Shown here: in pieces, positions 1 to 8,392 of the stretch
How positions within the stretch are numbered: position 1 is the first letter of the stretch
How the letters are laid out: the number at the start of each line of letters is the position of its first letter
Position numbers and translations under genes: made by a program
Notes under the pieces: model-generated
What the model was told of the DNA's origin: nothing
What the model saw: only the letters and a program-made list of their open reading frames with translations
Database searches by the model: none
Assembly (NCBI RefSeq): GCF_017876155.1
Contig: NZ_JAGINP010000007.1
Location: 124,001 to 188,000 of the forward strand
Source of the DNA: Azospirillum rugosum
GTDB lineage: Bacteria; Pseudomonadota; Alphaproteobacteria; Azospirillales; Azospirillaceae
Direction: 5' to 3'
DNA: 64,000 bases

Positions 1-176
1 AGCAGCACCTTGGACACGCCGGCCACCTTGGACGCGGCGTCGGCGACGGCCTGGGCCCCCTGGCCGGCGACCAGCAGGTGGATGTCGCCCCCGATCTTGG
101 CGGCGGCGGTGACCGCGTTCAGCGTGGCGGGCTTCAGCGCGGCGTTGTCGTGTTCGGCAATGACGAGAATGGCCAT
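1..176 (-). CDS. etfA: Electron transfer flavoprotein alpha subunit, N-terminal part (cut by window edge)
   Basis: Only the first 58 codons lie in the window; the gene runs off the left edge. The visible protein starts MAILVIAEHDNAALKPATLN and continues with an alternating beta/alpha pattern typical of the EtfA N-terminal domain. Its ATG (176) comes one base after the etfB stop, so the two are translationally coupled. EtfAB is a soluble FAD/AMP heterodimer that passes electrons from acyl-CoA dehydrogenases to ETF:quinone oxidoreductase. The FAD-binding C-terminal half is outside the window and unseen. The call rests on the N-terminus plus the adjacent etfB. Confidence 0.9.
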   Translation of the reverse strand, partial: MAILVIAEHDNAALKPATLNAVTAAAKIGGDIHLLVAGQGAQAVADAASKVAGVSKVL

Positions 177-177
177 G

Positions 178-927
178 TCAGATCACCCGCGCATCGTTTT
201 TCAGCTTGTCGACCAGGGCGGCGACGTCGGCCACCTTCACGCCGGCCTTGCGCTTGGCCGGCTCGGCGACCTTCAGCGTCTTCAGCCGCGGCGCCACGTC
301 GACGCCCAGGCTGTCGGGCGTGACGGTGTCGATCGGCTTCTTCTTGGCCTTCATGATGTTGGGCAGCGAGGCGTAGCGCGGCTCGTTCAGGCGGAGATCC
401 GCGGTGACCACGGCCGGCAGCTTCAGCTCCACCGTCTCCAGGCCGCCGTCGATCTCGCGGGTGACGGTCACCGCACCCTCGCCGGGCACGACCTTGGAGG
501 CGAAGGTGCCCTGCGGCCAGCCCAGCAGTGCTGCGAGCATCTGGCCGGTCTGGTTGCAGTCGTCGTCGATCGCCTGCTTGCCGAGGATGACCAGCGTCGG
601 GCCTTCCTTCTCGACCAGCGCCTTCAGCACCTTGGCGACGGCCAGCGGCTGGGTCTCCGCGTCGGTCTGCACCAGGATGCCGCGGTCGGCGCCCATGGCG
701 AGCGCGGTGCGCAGCGTCTCCTGCGCGGCGGTCGGGCCGACGGAGACCACGATGACCTCGGTCGCCTTGCCGGCTTCCTTCAGGCGTACCGCCTCTTCGA
801 CGGCGATCTCGTCGAAGGGGTTCATGCTCATCTTCACGTTGGCGGTCTCAACGCCCGAGCCGTCCGCCTTGACGCGGATCTTGACGTTGTAATCGACCAC
901 CCGCTTGACCGGGACGAGGACCTTCAT
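178..927 (-). CDS. etfB: Electron transfer flavoprotein beta subunit
   Basis: 249 residues, the usual EtfB length. It opens [20 protein letters not shown], and the ETF-beta signature region lies in the last third ([19 protein letters not shown], then a lysine-rich AKKKP stretch). EtfB binds AMP and forms the electron-donating heterodimer with EtfA for beta-oxidation and amino-acid catabolism. Start: ATG at 927 behind a GGTGGGAT ribosome site. A 157-base gap separates it from the adenosyltransferase upstream, so it may have its own promoter. etfA follows one base after its stop. Confidence 0.96.
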   Translation of the reverse strand: MKVLVPVKRVVDYNVKIRVKADGSGVETANVKMSMNPFDEIAVEEAVRLKEAGKATEVIVVSVGPTAAQETLRTALAMGADRGILVQTDAETQPLAVAKVLKALVEKEGPTLVILGKQAIDDDCNQTGQMLAALLGWPQGTFASKVVPGEGAVTVTREIDGGLETVELKLPAVVTADLRLNEPRYASLPNIMKAKKKPIDTVTPDSLGVDVAPRLKTLKVAEPAKRKAGVKVADVAALVDKLKNDARVI

Positions 928-1084
928 ATCCCACCCTTTTCTTCAATTTTCCTGGCGCGCCTTCAGGCCGAGCGCCGAATCGGGCAGCTGTGACAGCGCT
1001 GCGACCATAGGATTTGTGCTATTGGCTGTCAACGCCGCCCGTGCCGCAGGTGCGAAGGCCCCAGGGTAACGCCACCATTTAGGA

Positions 1085-1654
1085 TCAACGGTTTGCGCCC
1101 GGCACCCACAGCACGTCGCCGGCCCCGTTGCCGTTGACCGCACGGCTCAGCACGAACAGGTGGTCGGACAGGCGGTTGACGTATTTCACCGCGGCCGGGT
1201 TCACCGGCTCCAGCCCCGCCAGCTCCGTGATGTGCCGTTCGGCGCGGCGCACGACCGTGCGGGCCAGATGCAGGTGCGCCGCCGCCGGCGAGCCGCCGGG
1301 CAGGATGAAGGAGGTGAGGGGGCTGAGATCTGCGTTCAGCGCGTCGATCTCCGCCTCCAGCCGGTCCACCTGCGACTCCAGGACGCGGAGCGGCGGGTAT
1401 TTTGGGTCCGGCTCCTCCGGCGTGCAGAGGTCGGCGCCCAGGTCGAACAGGTCGTTCTGGATGCGCGCCAGCATGGCGTCGACGTCCGGCAGATCGGCCG
1501 TGTGCAGCCGGGCCAGCCCGACCGCCGCGTTGGCCTCGTCCACCGTGCCGTAGGCGGCGACGCGCAGGTCGTGCTTGGGCACGCGGGAACCGTCGCCCAG
1601 CGACGTCTCCCCCTTGTCGCCGCCGCGGGTGTAGATTCGGGTCAGTTTCACCAT
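1085..1654 (-). CDS. PduO-type ATP:cob(I)alamin adenosyltransferase
   Basis: 189 residues. The N-terminal motif TRGGDKGETSLGDGSRVPK is the ATP-binding signature of PduO-type corrinoid adenosyltransferases. Further family blocks are AYGTVDEANAAVG, VRRAERH and YVNRLSDHLFVLSRAVN. The enzyme transfers the adenosyl group of ATP to cob(I)alamin, making coenzyme B12 for enzymes such as methylmalonyl-CoA mutase. It lies 20 bases after a small membrane-protein gene and upstream of etfBA, a setting consistent with propionyl-CoA and acyl-CoA catabolism (inference). I leave the symbol empty because naming differs between species. Confidence 0.95.
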   Translation of the reverse strand: MVKLTRIYTRGGDKGETSLGDGSRVPKHDLRVAAYGTVDEANAAVGLARLHTADLPDVDAMLARIQNDLFDLGADLCTPEEPDPKYPPLRVLESQVDRLEAEIDALNADLSPLTSFILPGGSPAAAHLHLARTVVRRAERHITELAGLEPVNPAAVKYVNRLSDHLFVLSRAVNGNGAGDVLWVPGANR

Positions 1655-1674
1655 GGAGCGGTCCGGCGGAATCC

Positions 1675-1869
1675 CTAGGCTTGGGTCAGGATGGCGATCA
1701 GGAACAGGACCAGCGCCACGCCCTGGAGCGCGACGCGAAGCCGCATCGCCTTGTTCGACTTGCGCGAATCGCCCTGGCCGCCCCGCGCCATGAAGAACAG
1801 CCCGACGAACAGGGAGGCGACGACGGCGCCGAGCGCGAGGATCAGGAGGATGGCGACGATTCCGTTCAT
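1675..1869 (-). CDS. Small twin-transmembrane protein (HIG1-like)
   Basis: 64 residues with two hydrophobic helices (about 3-27 and 47-62) joined by a short basic loop, GGQGDSRKSNKAMRLRVALQ. Length, helix spacing and the charged loop resemble the alphaproteobacterial twin-transmembrane/HIG1_N family, whose eukaryotic relatives modulate cytochrome oxidase. A respiratory role here is only inferred. It starts at ATG 1869 and precedes the cobalamin adenosyltransferase by 20 bases on the same strand, so the two are probably one transcript. Confidence 0.8.
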   Translation of the reverse strand: MNGIVAILLILALGAVVASLFVGLFFMARGGQGDSRKSNKAMRLRVALQGVALVLFLIAILTQA

Positions 1870-2028
1870 CCCACCAATATAGCGCGGCGGGGGGCTGCCG
1901 CCTATCCCGGCAACGCGAGCCCCGGCGACACGAGCGCCTCCATCACATGGTTGCGTCTTCCCGCGTCCTCCTTACATTGACGCGGATTGGGTGACGCCGG
2001 CAGGCGTGAGCGAGGAAGGAATCGGCGG

Positions 2029-3462
2029 ATGCGGCGGCGGAGTTTCCTGAAGGCGGCAGCGGCGGCCGGACTGGCGTCCGTCGCCGGCGCGCGGCCGGTG
2101 CCGGCGCTGGCCCAGGCGGGGACGGTGACGGAATTCCCGAAGGGGTTCCTGTGGGGCTGCTCCACCTCCTCCTACCAGATCGAGGGGGCGGTGACCGCTG
2201 ATGGACGCGGCCCCAGCGTGTGGGACACATTCAGCCACGCCTACGGCAAGGTGGCGAACGGCGACACCGGGGACGTCGCCTGCGACCATTACAACCGCTA
2301 CGCCGAGGATGTGGATCTGATGGCCCGCGCGGGCATGCGGGCCTACCGATTCTCCGTCGCGTGGCCGCGCGTCCAGCCGGCGGGCGCGGGGGCGCCGAAC
2401 GACAAGGGGCTGGACTTCTACGACCGGCTGACCGACGCGTTGCTGGCCAAGGGGATCGAGCCCTGGCCCTGCCTGTTCCATTGGGACCTGCCGCAGGCGC
2501 TCCAGGACAAGGGGGGCTGGACCAACCGCGACATCGCGGGATGGTTCGCCGACTACGCGCAGATCGTCGCCGGGCGCATCGGCGACCGCGCCAAGCACTG
2601 GTGCATGCTGAACGAGCCCTCCGTCGTCGCGATCTTCGGGCACGGGCTGGGCGTGCACGCGCCGGGGATGACCGGCAAGGCCAACTACTTCAAGGCGATC
2701 CACCACCAGAACCTGGCGCAGGGCACGGCGCTGAAAGCGCTGCGTGCCATGGGTGGCGGTAAGGGCTGGCAACTGGGCACGGTGCTGTCGCTCCAGCCGG
2801 TCTGGCCGGTCGGCGGGCTGGACGCCAACTATGAGTCCTCGCTGATGTGGGACGCGGCGTGGAACCGCGCCTGCCTCGACCCGCTGATGCGGGGCGAATA
2901 CCCGGAACTGCTGCGCGACGGCTTCGCCCCGCTGGTCAAGGCCGGCGATCTGGAGACGATCCACCAGCCCATCGACTTCCTGGGACTCAACTACTACAGC
3001 CGCATGCACCAGCAGCCCGATCCCGGCGGGCTGTTCGGCACCGGCTACGGCTCCGCGCCCGAGGGCACCCGCCGCACCGGCATGGAATGGCCGGTGGAGC
3101 CCGACGGGCTGGCCGAGATCCTGAGCGAGCTTCAGCAAGAATACGGCAACCCGCCCGTCTATGTGGCGGAAAACGGCGCCGACTATCCCGACAGCGTCGG
3201 GCCGCAGGGCAAGGTGGAGGACGGCGACCGCATCCGCTTCATCCGCGACCACCTGCTGTTCGCCCGCAAGGCCATCGACGAGGGGGCGAACCTGAAGGGC
3301 TGGTTCGTCTGGACCCTGCTCGACAACTTCGAATGGGCGGAGGGCTACCGGCGGCACTTCGGCCTCGTCCAGGTGGACCGCCAGACCATGACGCGCACGC
3401 CCAAGGCCAGCTATCACTGGTACGCCGACGTGATCCGCAAGAACGGCGTGCCGTCGGTGTAG
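2029..3462 (+). CDS. Tat-exported family 1 glycoside hydrolase (beta-glucosidase)
   Basis: 477 residues from ATG 2029, which follows an AGGAAGGA ribosome site. A TTG 42 bases upstream is in frame, but the ATG places the Tat signal RRRSFLKAAAAAG at the N-terminus, with likely cleavage after ALAQA. The mature part begins FPKGFLWGCSTSSYQIEG, a GH1 hallmark. The acid/base glutamate is in LNEPS (residue 196) and the nucleophile in VAENG (residue 381). WTLLDNFEWAEGY near the C-terminus is also a GH1 block. It should hydrolyse beta-glycosides with retention. A periplasmic Tat-exported GH1 is less usual than a cytoplasmic one. Confidence 0.94.
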   Translation: MRRRSFLKAAAAAGLASVAGARPVPALAQAGTVTEFPKGFLWGCSTSSYQIEGAVTADGRGPSVWDTFSHAYGKVANGDTGDVACDHYNRYAEDVDLMARAGMRAYRFSVAWPRVQPAGAGAPNDKGLDFYDRLTDALLAKGIEPWPCLFHWDLPQALQDKGGWTNRDIAGWFADYAQIVAGRIGDRAKHWCMLNEPSVVAIFGHGLGVHAPGMTGKANYFKAIHHQNLAQGTALKALRAMGGGKGWQLGTVLSLQPVWPVGGLDANYESSLMWDAAWNRACLDPLMRGEYPELLRDGFAPLVKAGDLETIHQPIDFLGLNYYSRMHQQPDPGGLFGTGYGSAPEGTRRTGMEWPVEPDGLAEILSELQQEYGNPPVYVAENGADYPDSVGPQGKVEDGDRIRFIRDHLLFARKAIDEGANLKGWFVWTLLDNFEWAEGYRRHFGLVQVDRQTMTRTPKASYHWYADVIRKNGVPSV

Positions 3463-3469
3463 AGGCCGG

Positions 3470-3880
3470 ATGGCGCCGCACCCGCACCCTCAACCCACCC
3501 GTTTCGCCATCCAGAAGGCGCGCGGCAGGGGCTGGAAGACGCTGGAAGTTGGCGAGGATCTGGACCACGCCCGCGCCCGCTTCGAGCTGATGGTGCGGGT
3601 CAACCCGCGGGCCTATTTCCGCCTGATCCAGCTCGACCACAACGCCGGGGCGGATTTCGAAGGGCTGGAGTTCAACTGGACGCTCATCGAACTGTACGAC
3701 CCCACCCGGAAAGGCGGGCAAGGCGGCCGGGTCAAGCCGGCGCCGAAGCCGGCGCGCAGCACGGCGAAGCGGGCGGGGGAGAAAGTGCCACTGCCGCTGC
3801 GATTCTACGTCACGGTGATCCTGATCGGGTCGCTGATCGGGGTGCTGCTGTACCTGCGCTTCGGGGCACCGGCCCACTGA
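3470..3880 (+). CDS. Unknown protein with one C-terminal membrane helix
   Basis: 136 residues. The N-terminal 85 or so form a soluble domain (FAIQKARGRGWKTLEVGEDL, then FELMVRVNPRAYFRLIQLDH) that I do not recognise. A basic Ala/Lys/Pro linker follows, then one hydrophobic helix near 110-130 ending in GAPAH. This is a tail-anchored or single-pass layout with the soluble part likely cytoplasmic. It starts seven bases after the glycosidase stop, so it is probably co-transcribed, but no functional link is evident. Confidence 0.75.
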   Translation: MAPHPHPQPTRFAIQKARGRGWKTLEVGEDLDHARARFELMVRVNPRAYFRLIQLDHNAGADFEGLEFNWTLIELYDPTRKGGQGGRVKPAPKPARSTAKRAGEKVPLPLRFYVTVILIGSLIGVLLYLRFGAPAH

Positions 3881-3884
3881 GCGG

Positions 3885-4145
3885 TCAATCGTCGGCGGAA
3901 TAGCCCTTGCGGCGCATGCATTGGGCGAAGATTTCCTTGCGGTACTTGAACTGCGGCGTTTCCGGCAGGGGGCGGTAGGGATAGCCGCGCAGCCGCATGG
4001 TGGTGTCCACCTGGTCGGTGCATTCGTCGAAGGCGACGGTCGCCGTGCCCTCCGTCGCCGTCCATTCCCGGTAGGTCGGGGTGCTCCCGCAGGCGGTCAG
4101 CGTCAGGGCGCCGCCCAGCAGAACTGCAAACCTCAGCGTCGCCAT
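3885..4145 (-). CDS. Small predicted lipoprotein
   Basis: 86 residues with a lipoprotein signal peptide: basic start MATLR, hydrophobic core and lipobox LTAC with the lipidated Cys near residue 19. The mature part is short and polar with two further cysteines (FDECTDQ and FAQCMRRKGY) that could form a disulfide. The ATG at 4145 has an AGGAGG site. It converges on the gene at 3470, with four bases between stops. The 219-base gap up to 4364 separates it from the divergent peptidoglycan-binding gene and probably holds both promoters. No specific function can be assigned. Confidence 0.8.
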   Translation of the reverse strand: MATLRFAVLLGGALTLTACGSTPTYREWTATEGTATVAFDECTDQVDTTMRLRGYPYRPLPETPQFKYRKEIFAQCMRRKGYSADD

Positions 4146-4364
4146 GGCCCGGCCTCCTGTCCCAACGGCACCAAATTACCACGATTTTGTCCGCGCGAAG
4201 GTTAACGGAAGAGGAATATGCGCAATCCCACGGGATGATTCGGATGCGGTATTCTGGAGCGGACGCAACGCAGGCGCACAAAAATCGCGCCCGGAAATCC
4301 GCCGCAATCTGGTAACACTAATTCGCATCGGCGATTTGGTTCGGTCTGTCGGACGGAGGAAGGC

Positions 4365-5309
4365 ATGTCGGGTGGTTCGCATCGCGCGCGCCGCGCGTTC
4401 TGGAGTCGCGCGCGTCGCGCGGCCGCGCTGGCGGTTGTGGTGCCGGTTCTCGCGGGTGGGGTGCTGGGAGTGGCGCCGGCGCTGGCGCAGTCGGCCGCCG
4501 ACATCCAGTGGGCGCAGACCATCCTGAAGGAGAAGGGCTACGACATCGGCGGCCGCGCCAACGGCACGATGCACCCGCAGACCAAAGCGGCGCTGTCCAA
4601 GTACCAGGCCGCCCACGGGCTGCCGGCGACCGGCCAGCTCGACAAGGCGACCATCGACAAGATGATGGGCGAACGGCAGAACAAGGCGGCGCCGACCGTC
4701 GGCAACCTCGCCCAGCAGAAGATCGGCGGCGGCGGGCCGGGCCAAGCCCCGCGGGAGCCGCAGCGCGAGGTCGTGCCGCGCGCCGCCCCGACGCAGCGAA
4801 TCGACAGCGGCAACGGCGAGTTCGCCGGCGGCGCCCAGTTCAGCGCCGGCCCGCCCGCCACCAGCAGCCATTCCAGCGGCGCCGCGTCCTCCGGCACCCC
4901 GTCCAGCGCCACGGCGTCCAACAGCGCGCCGTCCAGCAGCGCATCGTCCGGCAGTGCCTCGCAGGGGCCGGTGCCGCAGGCAGCGCCGCGGGCCAGCGTG
5001 TCGGCCACGACTCCGTCCGGCCAGCCGGTCCCGGTGGTCGAGCCGCCGGCCGACAGCGGATCGCTGCTGCCGGCCTGGGCGACCAACAGCCTGCGCTACA
5101 TCGTGATGGGCGTGCTCGCCCTGACCGTGGGCGGCATCGGCTTCGGCTGGTGGCGCAGCGGCCGGGCCTCCTCGGCCCCGAGGAACGCCCCACGCGACGA
5201 GGCGCCGCGGGACGTCCGCCGCGAGCCGAGCTTCGGCGGCAAGCGCCGCGAGGAGCTGACCACCGGATCCCTGCCGCCCCTGACCAGCGGCGGGCGCGGG
5301 CGGCGTTAG
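4365..5309 (+). CDS. Peptidoglycan-binding domain membrane protein
   Basis: 314 residues. A signal-like hydrophobic stretch (about 20-43) ends in ALAQS. A PG_binding_1 domain follows at about 45-105 (IQWAQTILKEKGYDIGGRAN through DKATIDKMM). Next comes a long low-complexity Ser/Ala/Gly/Pro linker, a second hydrophobic helix near 242-265 and a basic cytoplasmic-looking tail. The ribosome site GGAGGAAGG is strong. The arrangement suggests a protein anchored in the inner membrane that touches murein through its periplasmic domain, but no catalytic domain is present. The exact role is unknown. Confidence 0.85.
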   Translation: MSGGSHRARRAFWSRARRAAALAVVVPVLAGGVLGVAPALAQSAADIQWAQTILKEKGYDIGGRANGTMHPQTKAALSKYQAAHGLPATGQLDKATIDKMMGERQNKAAPTVGNLAQQKIGGGGPGQAPREPQREVVPRAAPTQRIDSGNGEFAGGAQFSAGPPATSSHSSGAASSGTPSSATASNSAPSSSASSGSASQGPVPQAAPRASVSATTPSGQPVPVVEPPADSGSLLPAWATNSLRYIVMGVLALTVGGIGFGWWRSGRASSAPRNAPRDEAPRDVRREPSFGGKRREELTTGSLPPLTSGGRGRR

Positions 5310-5319
5310 GCCGCCCCTC

Positions 5320-5562
5320 TCACGCCATCTGCGACATCGGGCACATGGCGTTGCCGCAGCCGGCCGGGTTGCAGGCCGGCATCGGGGCGGGCACCGACGG
5401 GGCCTTGCCGACTCGTGGGGCCATGATGGCCTTCGACACCTCGGCCCCGCCGCAGGACGGGCAGGCGAGGCCGGAGGCCTTCTTGGCGTCATAGTCGGCC
5501 ATGTTCTCGAACCACTGGTCGAACTCGTGGCCGCAGGAGCAACGCAGGGCGTAGACGATCAT
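5320..5562 (-). CDS. DUF1178-like zinc-ribbon protein
   Basis: 80 residues beginning MIVYALRCSCGHEFDQWFEN, a good match to the start of DUF1178 proteins. Two CxC/CxxC knuckles (CSC at 8-10 and CPSC near 34-37) should bind zinc. The tail is short and rich in Met, Pro and Cys (NPAGCGNAMCPM). Family members I know are usually about 140-150 residues, so this is a short version lacking the normal C-terminal part. Function is unknown. It converges on the peptidoglycan-binding gene with ten bases between stops. Confidence 0.8.
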   Translation of the reverse strand: MIVYALRCSCGHEFDQWFENMADYDAKKASGLACPSCGGAEVSKAIMAPRVGKAPSVPAPMPACNPAGCGNAMCPMSQMA

Positions 5563-5653
5563 CGCGAAGGTTTCCTGACCGGTGAGGACCGTCGGATAAA
5601 GACCGCGCCGCGGCCCCCGTTGCGATGATTTGAGTCAAATCACCGGTGCGCCA

Positions 5654-6376
5654 TCATCGGTGTGTGGTCACGCCGACCTGCCGGCACATGGACAGCAGGA
5701 CGCAGGTCGAGCAGCGCGGGCGTTCGCCCGTGCAGATCCACTTGCCGAAGGGCACCAGCCGCTCGTTGATTTCCACCCAATAGGGATGGGGCAGTGCCTC
5801 CATCAGCGCCACCATGGTGCGCTCCGGCGTCGGGGCCGCGACATAGCCCCAGCGGTTGGTGATCCGGTGCACGTGCACGTCCACCGCCACAGCCGGGATG
5901 CCGAACCCGACGGCCAGGGTCAGGGCGGCGATCTTCGGGCCGACTCCGCGGAAGGCCATCAGGCGGTCCGGCGTGTCGGGCACCTCCCCGCCATGCTCCA
6001 CGACGATGCGGCGGGACAGCGCCAGGATGTCGCGCGCCTTCGGCTCCGGAAAGGTGGCGCCGTTCAGCAGGCGCACCAGTTCCGCCTCGCTCAGCACAGC
6101 CATATCCTGCGGCGTCCGGGCGACGGCGAACAGGCGTTCGCACACGACGATCGTCGTCTCGTCCCGCGTGCGGGCGGAGATCAGGCTTCCCACCAGCTGC
6201 TCGAACGGGCTGCCGTAGCCGCGGTCGCGCAGGGCGAACATCGCCGCCTTCGGCAGGTCGGCGACGGCGAGGCGCAGGCGGCGGAACGCCTCGTCGATGT
6301 CGAATGGCTCCTTGTCGGTAGTCACCTTGTCGGCGGTGACGATGATCGGGCGCGGAGGCACGGGGCGCGGGGGCAT
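5654..6376 (-). CDS. Endonuclease III-like DNA glycosylase/AP lyase
   Basis: 240 residues from ATG 6376. A TTG at 6394 is in frame with an AGGA upstream, so the start is uncertain. The helix-hairpin-helix is FRGVGPKIAALTLAVGFG, keeping the catalytic lysine. The catalytic aspartate is in VDVHVHRITNRWG. Four cysteines in CTGERPRCSTCVLLSMC have the C-x6-C-x2-C-x5-C spacing of the [4Fe-4S] cluster. All key Nth residues are present, so it should excise oxidised pyrimidines. The 38-residue N-terminal extension and overall divergence mean it may be an Nth paralogue rather than the main Nth. Confidence 0.92.
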   Translation of the reverse strand: MPPRPVPPRPIIVTADKVTTDKEPFDIDEAFRRLRLAVADLPKAAMFALRDRGYGSPFEQLVGSLISARTRDETTIVVCERLFAVARTPQDMAVLSEAELVRLLNGATFPEPKARDILALSRRIVVEHGGEVPDTPDRLMAFRGVGPKIAALTLAVGFGIPAVAVDVHVHRITNRWGYVAAPTPERTMVALMEALPHPYWVEINERLVPFGKWICTGERPRCSTCVLLSMCRQVGVTTHR

Positions 6377-6505
6377 GGTCGGGCCGGACTGCAATGAAAT
6401 CCTGACCTTCGAAACACCGCGGCGGGGCTCGTTGCTCCAAGCCTCTTTCCAACGGGCAGCGGGTGCTGTATATTAGAGAAGACTAATTAAGAGGCGGAGG
6501 AGTCT

Positions 6506-6859
6506 ATGGTCCAGGATTGGCCGCAGATGACGGTCGACATGTCGGCCGCGGTGCGCACCCTGCGTGGCGGGGCGCCGGACGTGATGAAGGGGTTTTCGGC
6601 CATCGCCAAGGCGGCGCTGGAGGCGAAGGCGCTCGACACCAAGACGAAGGAGCTGATCGCGCTCGCCATCGGCGTGGCCGCCCGCTGCGACGCCTGCGTC
6701 GCCTTCCACGCCCAGGCGGCGGTGCAGAACGGCGCCACCCGGGAGGAGGTGATGGAGACGCTGGGCATGGCGATCTACATGGGCGCCGGCCCGTCGGTGA
6801 TGTACGCCGCCATGGCGGCGGAGGCGTTTGACCAGTTCGCCGAGCAGAAGGTGGGGTAG
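6506..6859 (+). CDS. Carboxymuconolactone decarboxylase (AhpD-like) family protein
   Basis: 117 residues. The CxxC motif is in AARCDACVAFHAQAA, with the histidine four residues on, as in AhpD-type CMD proteins that act as thiol peroxidases or reductases. The helices around it (DTKTKELIALAIGVAARC, then GATREEVMETLGMAIYMGAG) match the family. The ATG at 6506 has a GGAGGAG site seven bases upstream. It stands alone, convergent with the glycosyltransferase gene at 6863. The physiological reductant and substrate cannot be told from sequence. Confidence 0.92.
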   Translation: MVQDWPQMTVDMSAAVRTLRGGAPDVMKGFSAIAKAALEAKALDTKTKELIALAIGVAARCDACVAFHAQAAVQNGATREEVMETLGMAIYMGAGPSVMYAAMAAEAFDQFAEQKVG

Positions 6860-6862
6860 GGG

Positions 6863-8269
6863 CTACCCGGCGCTGGAGAACAGCGGGCGGCGCAGGCGCC
6901 CGGCGGCGATGTCGGCGCGCAGGCTGTCCGCGTCCAGCGCGCGGATGCGCTCCAGCTCCGCCTTGTTGGCCGCGATGAAGGGGTTCTGGTCGGTGGAGTT
7001 CTCCGGCCGGGCATGTTCCAGGTGGTAGAGCGGGCCGGGCACCCGCTCCACCCCCAGGCCGAGGCGGCGCAGCCGCTCCACGATCTCGTCGTCTTCAAAC
7101 CCCCAGGACACGAAATTCTCGTTGTAGCCGCCGGATTCCAGCAGGGTCGCGCGGTCGAAGAAGGCTCCGCCGCCCGGGGAGTTGCGGTGCATCAGGGGAA
7201 AGCGCGGGCACAGCGCGTTCAGCGGGGCCGCCGACAGCGTGTGGCCGAAGCGGTGCACCTCCCGCCCCAGCACCCAGAAGAACAGGCCGTTGTAGGGGAA
7301 GGCCATGGCGGCCCCGCCCCTCACCGCGTCGCGGGCCAGCGCGTACTGCACCGGGTCGACGACGATGTCCGTGTCGTGCAGGGCGACGATGGGCGTCTGC
7401 GCCGCCTCCGCCATGCGGTTGACCAGGTGGGCCTTGTGGGTGAAGGGGGTGTCGTTGCCGGTCAGATGCAGGTGGCGCACGCGCGCGGCGAGGTCCGGCC
7501 CCAGCGCGTCGCCCAGGTCGCTCGGCCCCGCCTTGTCCTCGCCCACCAGGATGGTGGTGTCGGCGTGCTTCCGGATGAAGGAGACGATCCAGCGCAGGTT
7601 GCGCTTGCGGTCCTCGCTGTCGGCGCGGAAGGGGATCAGGAAGGTCACGTCGCGCAGGTCCAGGCGGCCGTCCATCCCGCGCCCGTCGAGGACTCCGCGG
7701 CGCGCGGCGAAGGCCGCGGCCTGCGCGACCTGCCGGTCCCGCGCGGCGCGGTCGTCCGGATCGAGCGCCAGGGCCATCTCGTAGAAATCCACCGCGGCGC
7801 CGGGGCGCCCGAGGTCGGCCTCAATGTCGCCCTTTTGCCGCCAGCCGGGGGCGAAATGCGGGTGGCGGGCCAGCAGGGGGCCCAGCACGTCCAGCGCCTC
7901 CCCGATGCGGCCGATGGCCTGGAGCGCCTCGCTGAGGTGGTATTCGGCGTCGGGAAAGTCCGCTCTACGCTCCAGCGCGCGGCGGTAGCTGGCGATCGCC
8001 TCCTCCGTCCGCAGCTCGACATGCAGCAGCGCGCCGAGGTTGAAGTGTGCGTCGGCGTCGGTGTCGTCCAGGGCGACGGAGCGGGCGATCAGCTCCAGCC
8101 CCGTGGCCGCGTCGCCCTCCAGCGCGGTCAGCAGGCCCAGCCGGTGCAGAGCCTCCGCGTTGTCGGGGTCGGCATCCCGGATGCGGCCGTAGAGGATGCG
8201 CGCCTCGACCCGCCGGCCGGCCTTGAGATGATCGAGCGCGGCGTCGAGCGCTTCCTGGATGGTCGCCAT
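6863..8269 (-). CDS. TPR protein fused to a GT-A glycosyltransferase
   Basis: 468 residues from ATG 8269; an in-frame start at 8365 is possible but adds a non-conserved leader. Residues about 1-190 are tetratricopeptide repeats (ALDHLKAGRRVEARILYGRI, then FNLGALLHVELRTEEAIASY). The C-terminal half is a GT-A transferase with a DxD-type metal site in ALHDTDIVVD and a galactosyltransferase-like block SWGFEDDEIVERLRRLG. Such fusions glycosylate protein or build surface polysaccharide; the acceptor is unknown. It may pair functionally with the TPR-GT gene at 9774. Confidence 0.88.
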   Translation of the reverse strand: MATIQEALDAALDHLKAGRRVEARILYGRIRDADPDNAEALHRLGLLTALEGDAATGLELIARSVALDDTDADAHFNLGALLHVELRTEEAIASYRRALERRADFPDAEYHLSEALQAIGRIGEALDVLGPLLARHPHFAPGWRQKGDIEADLGRPGAAVDFYEMALALDPDDRAARDRQVAQAAAFAARRGVLDGRGMDGRLDLRDVTFLIPFRADSEDRKRNLRWIVSFIRKHADTTILVGEDKAGPSDLGDALGPDLAARVRHLHLTGNDTPFTHKAHLVNRMAEAAQTPIVALHDTDIVVDPVQYALARDAVRGGAAMAFPYNGLFFWVLGREVHRFGHTLSAAPLNALCPRFPLMHRNSPGGGAFFDRATLLESGGYNENFVSWGFEDDEIVERLRRLGLGVERVPGPLYHLEHARPENSTDQNPFIAANKAELERIRALDADSLRADIAAGRLRRPLFSSAG

Positions 8270-8392
8270 GCGGTCCGGTCCGTACGCGGGTATGCCCTGA
8301 AGGGAGGCAAGAGGGGTGATTCCACTTTGACACGACACCCCCGGAGGGGAAATCATCCGCTCCACGATAACGCCCTAGGGAAACGTCCGACA

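Noticed and set aside
928..1084. Cobalamin riboswitch near the adenosyltransferase/etfB gap
   Set aside because: No B12-box-like sequence or matching fold was seen in the gap.
7013..8392. In-frame upstream extension of the substrate-binding protein
   Set aside because: It is antisense to the TPR-glycosyltransferase gene; the Tat signal right after ATG 8393 fixes the real start.
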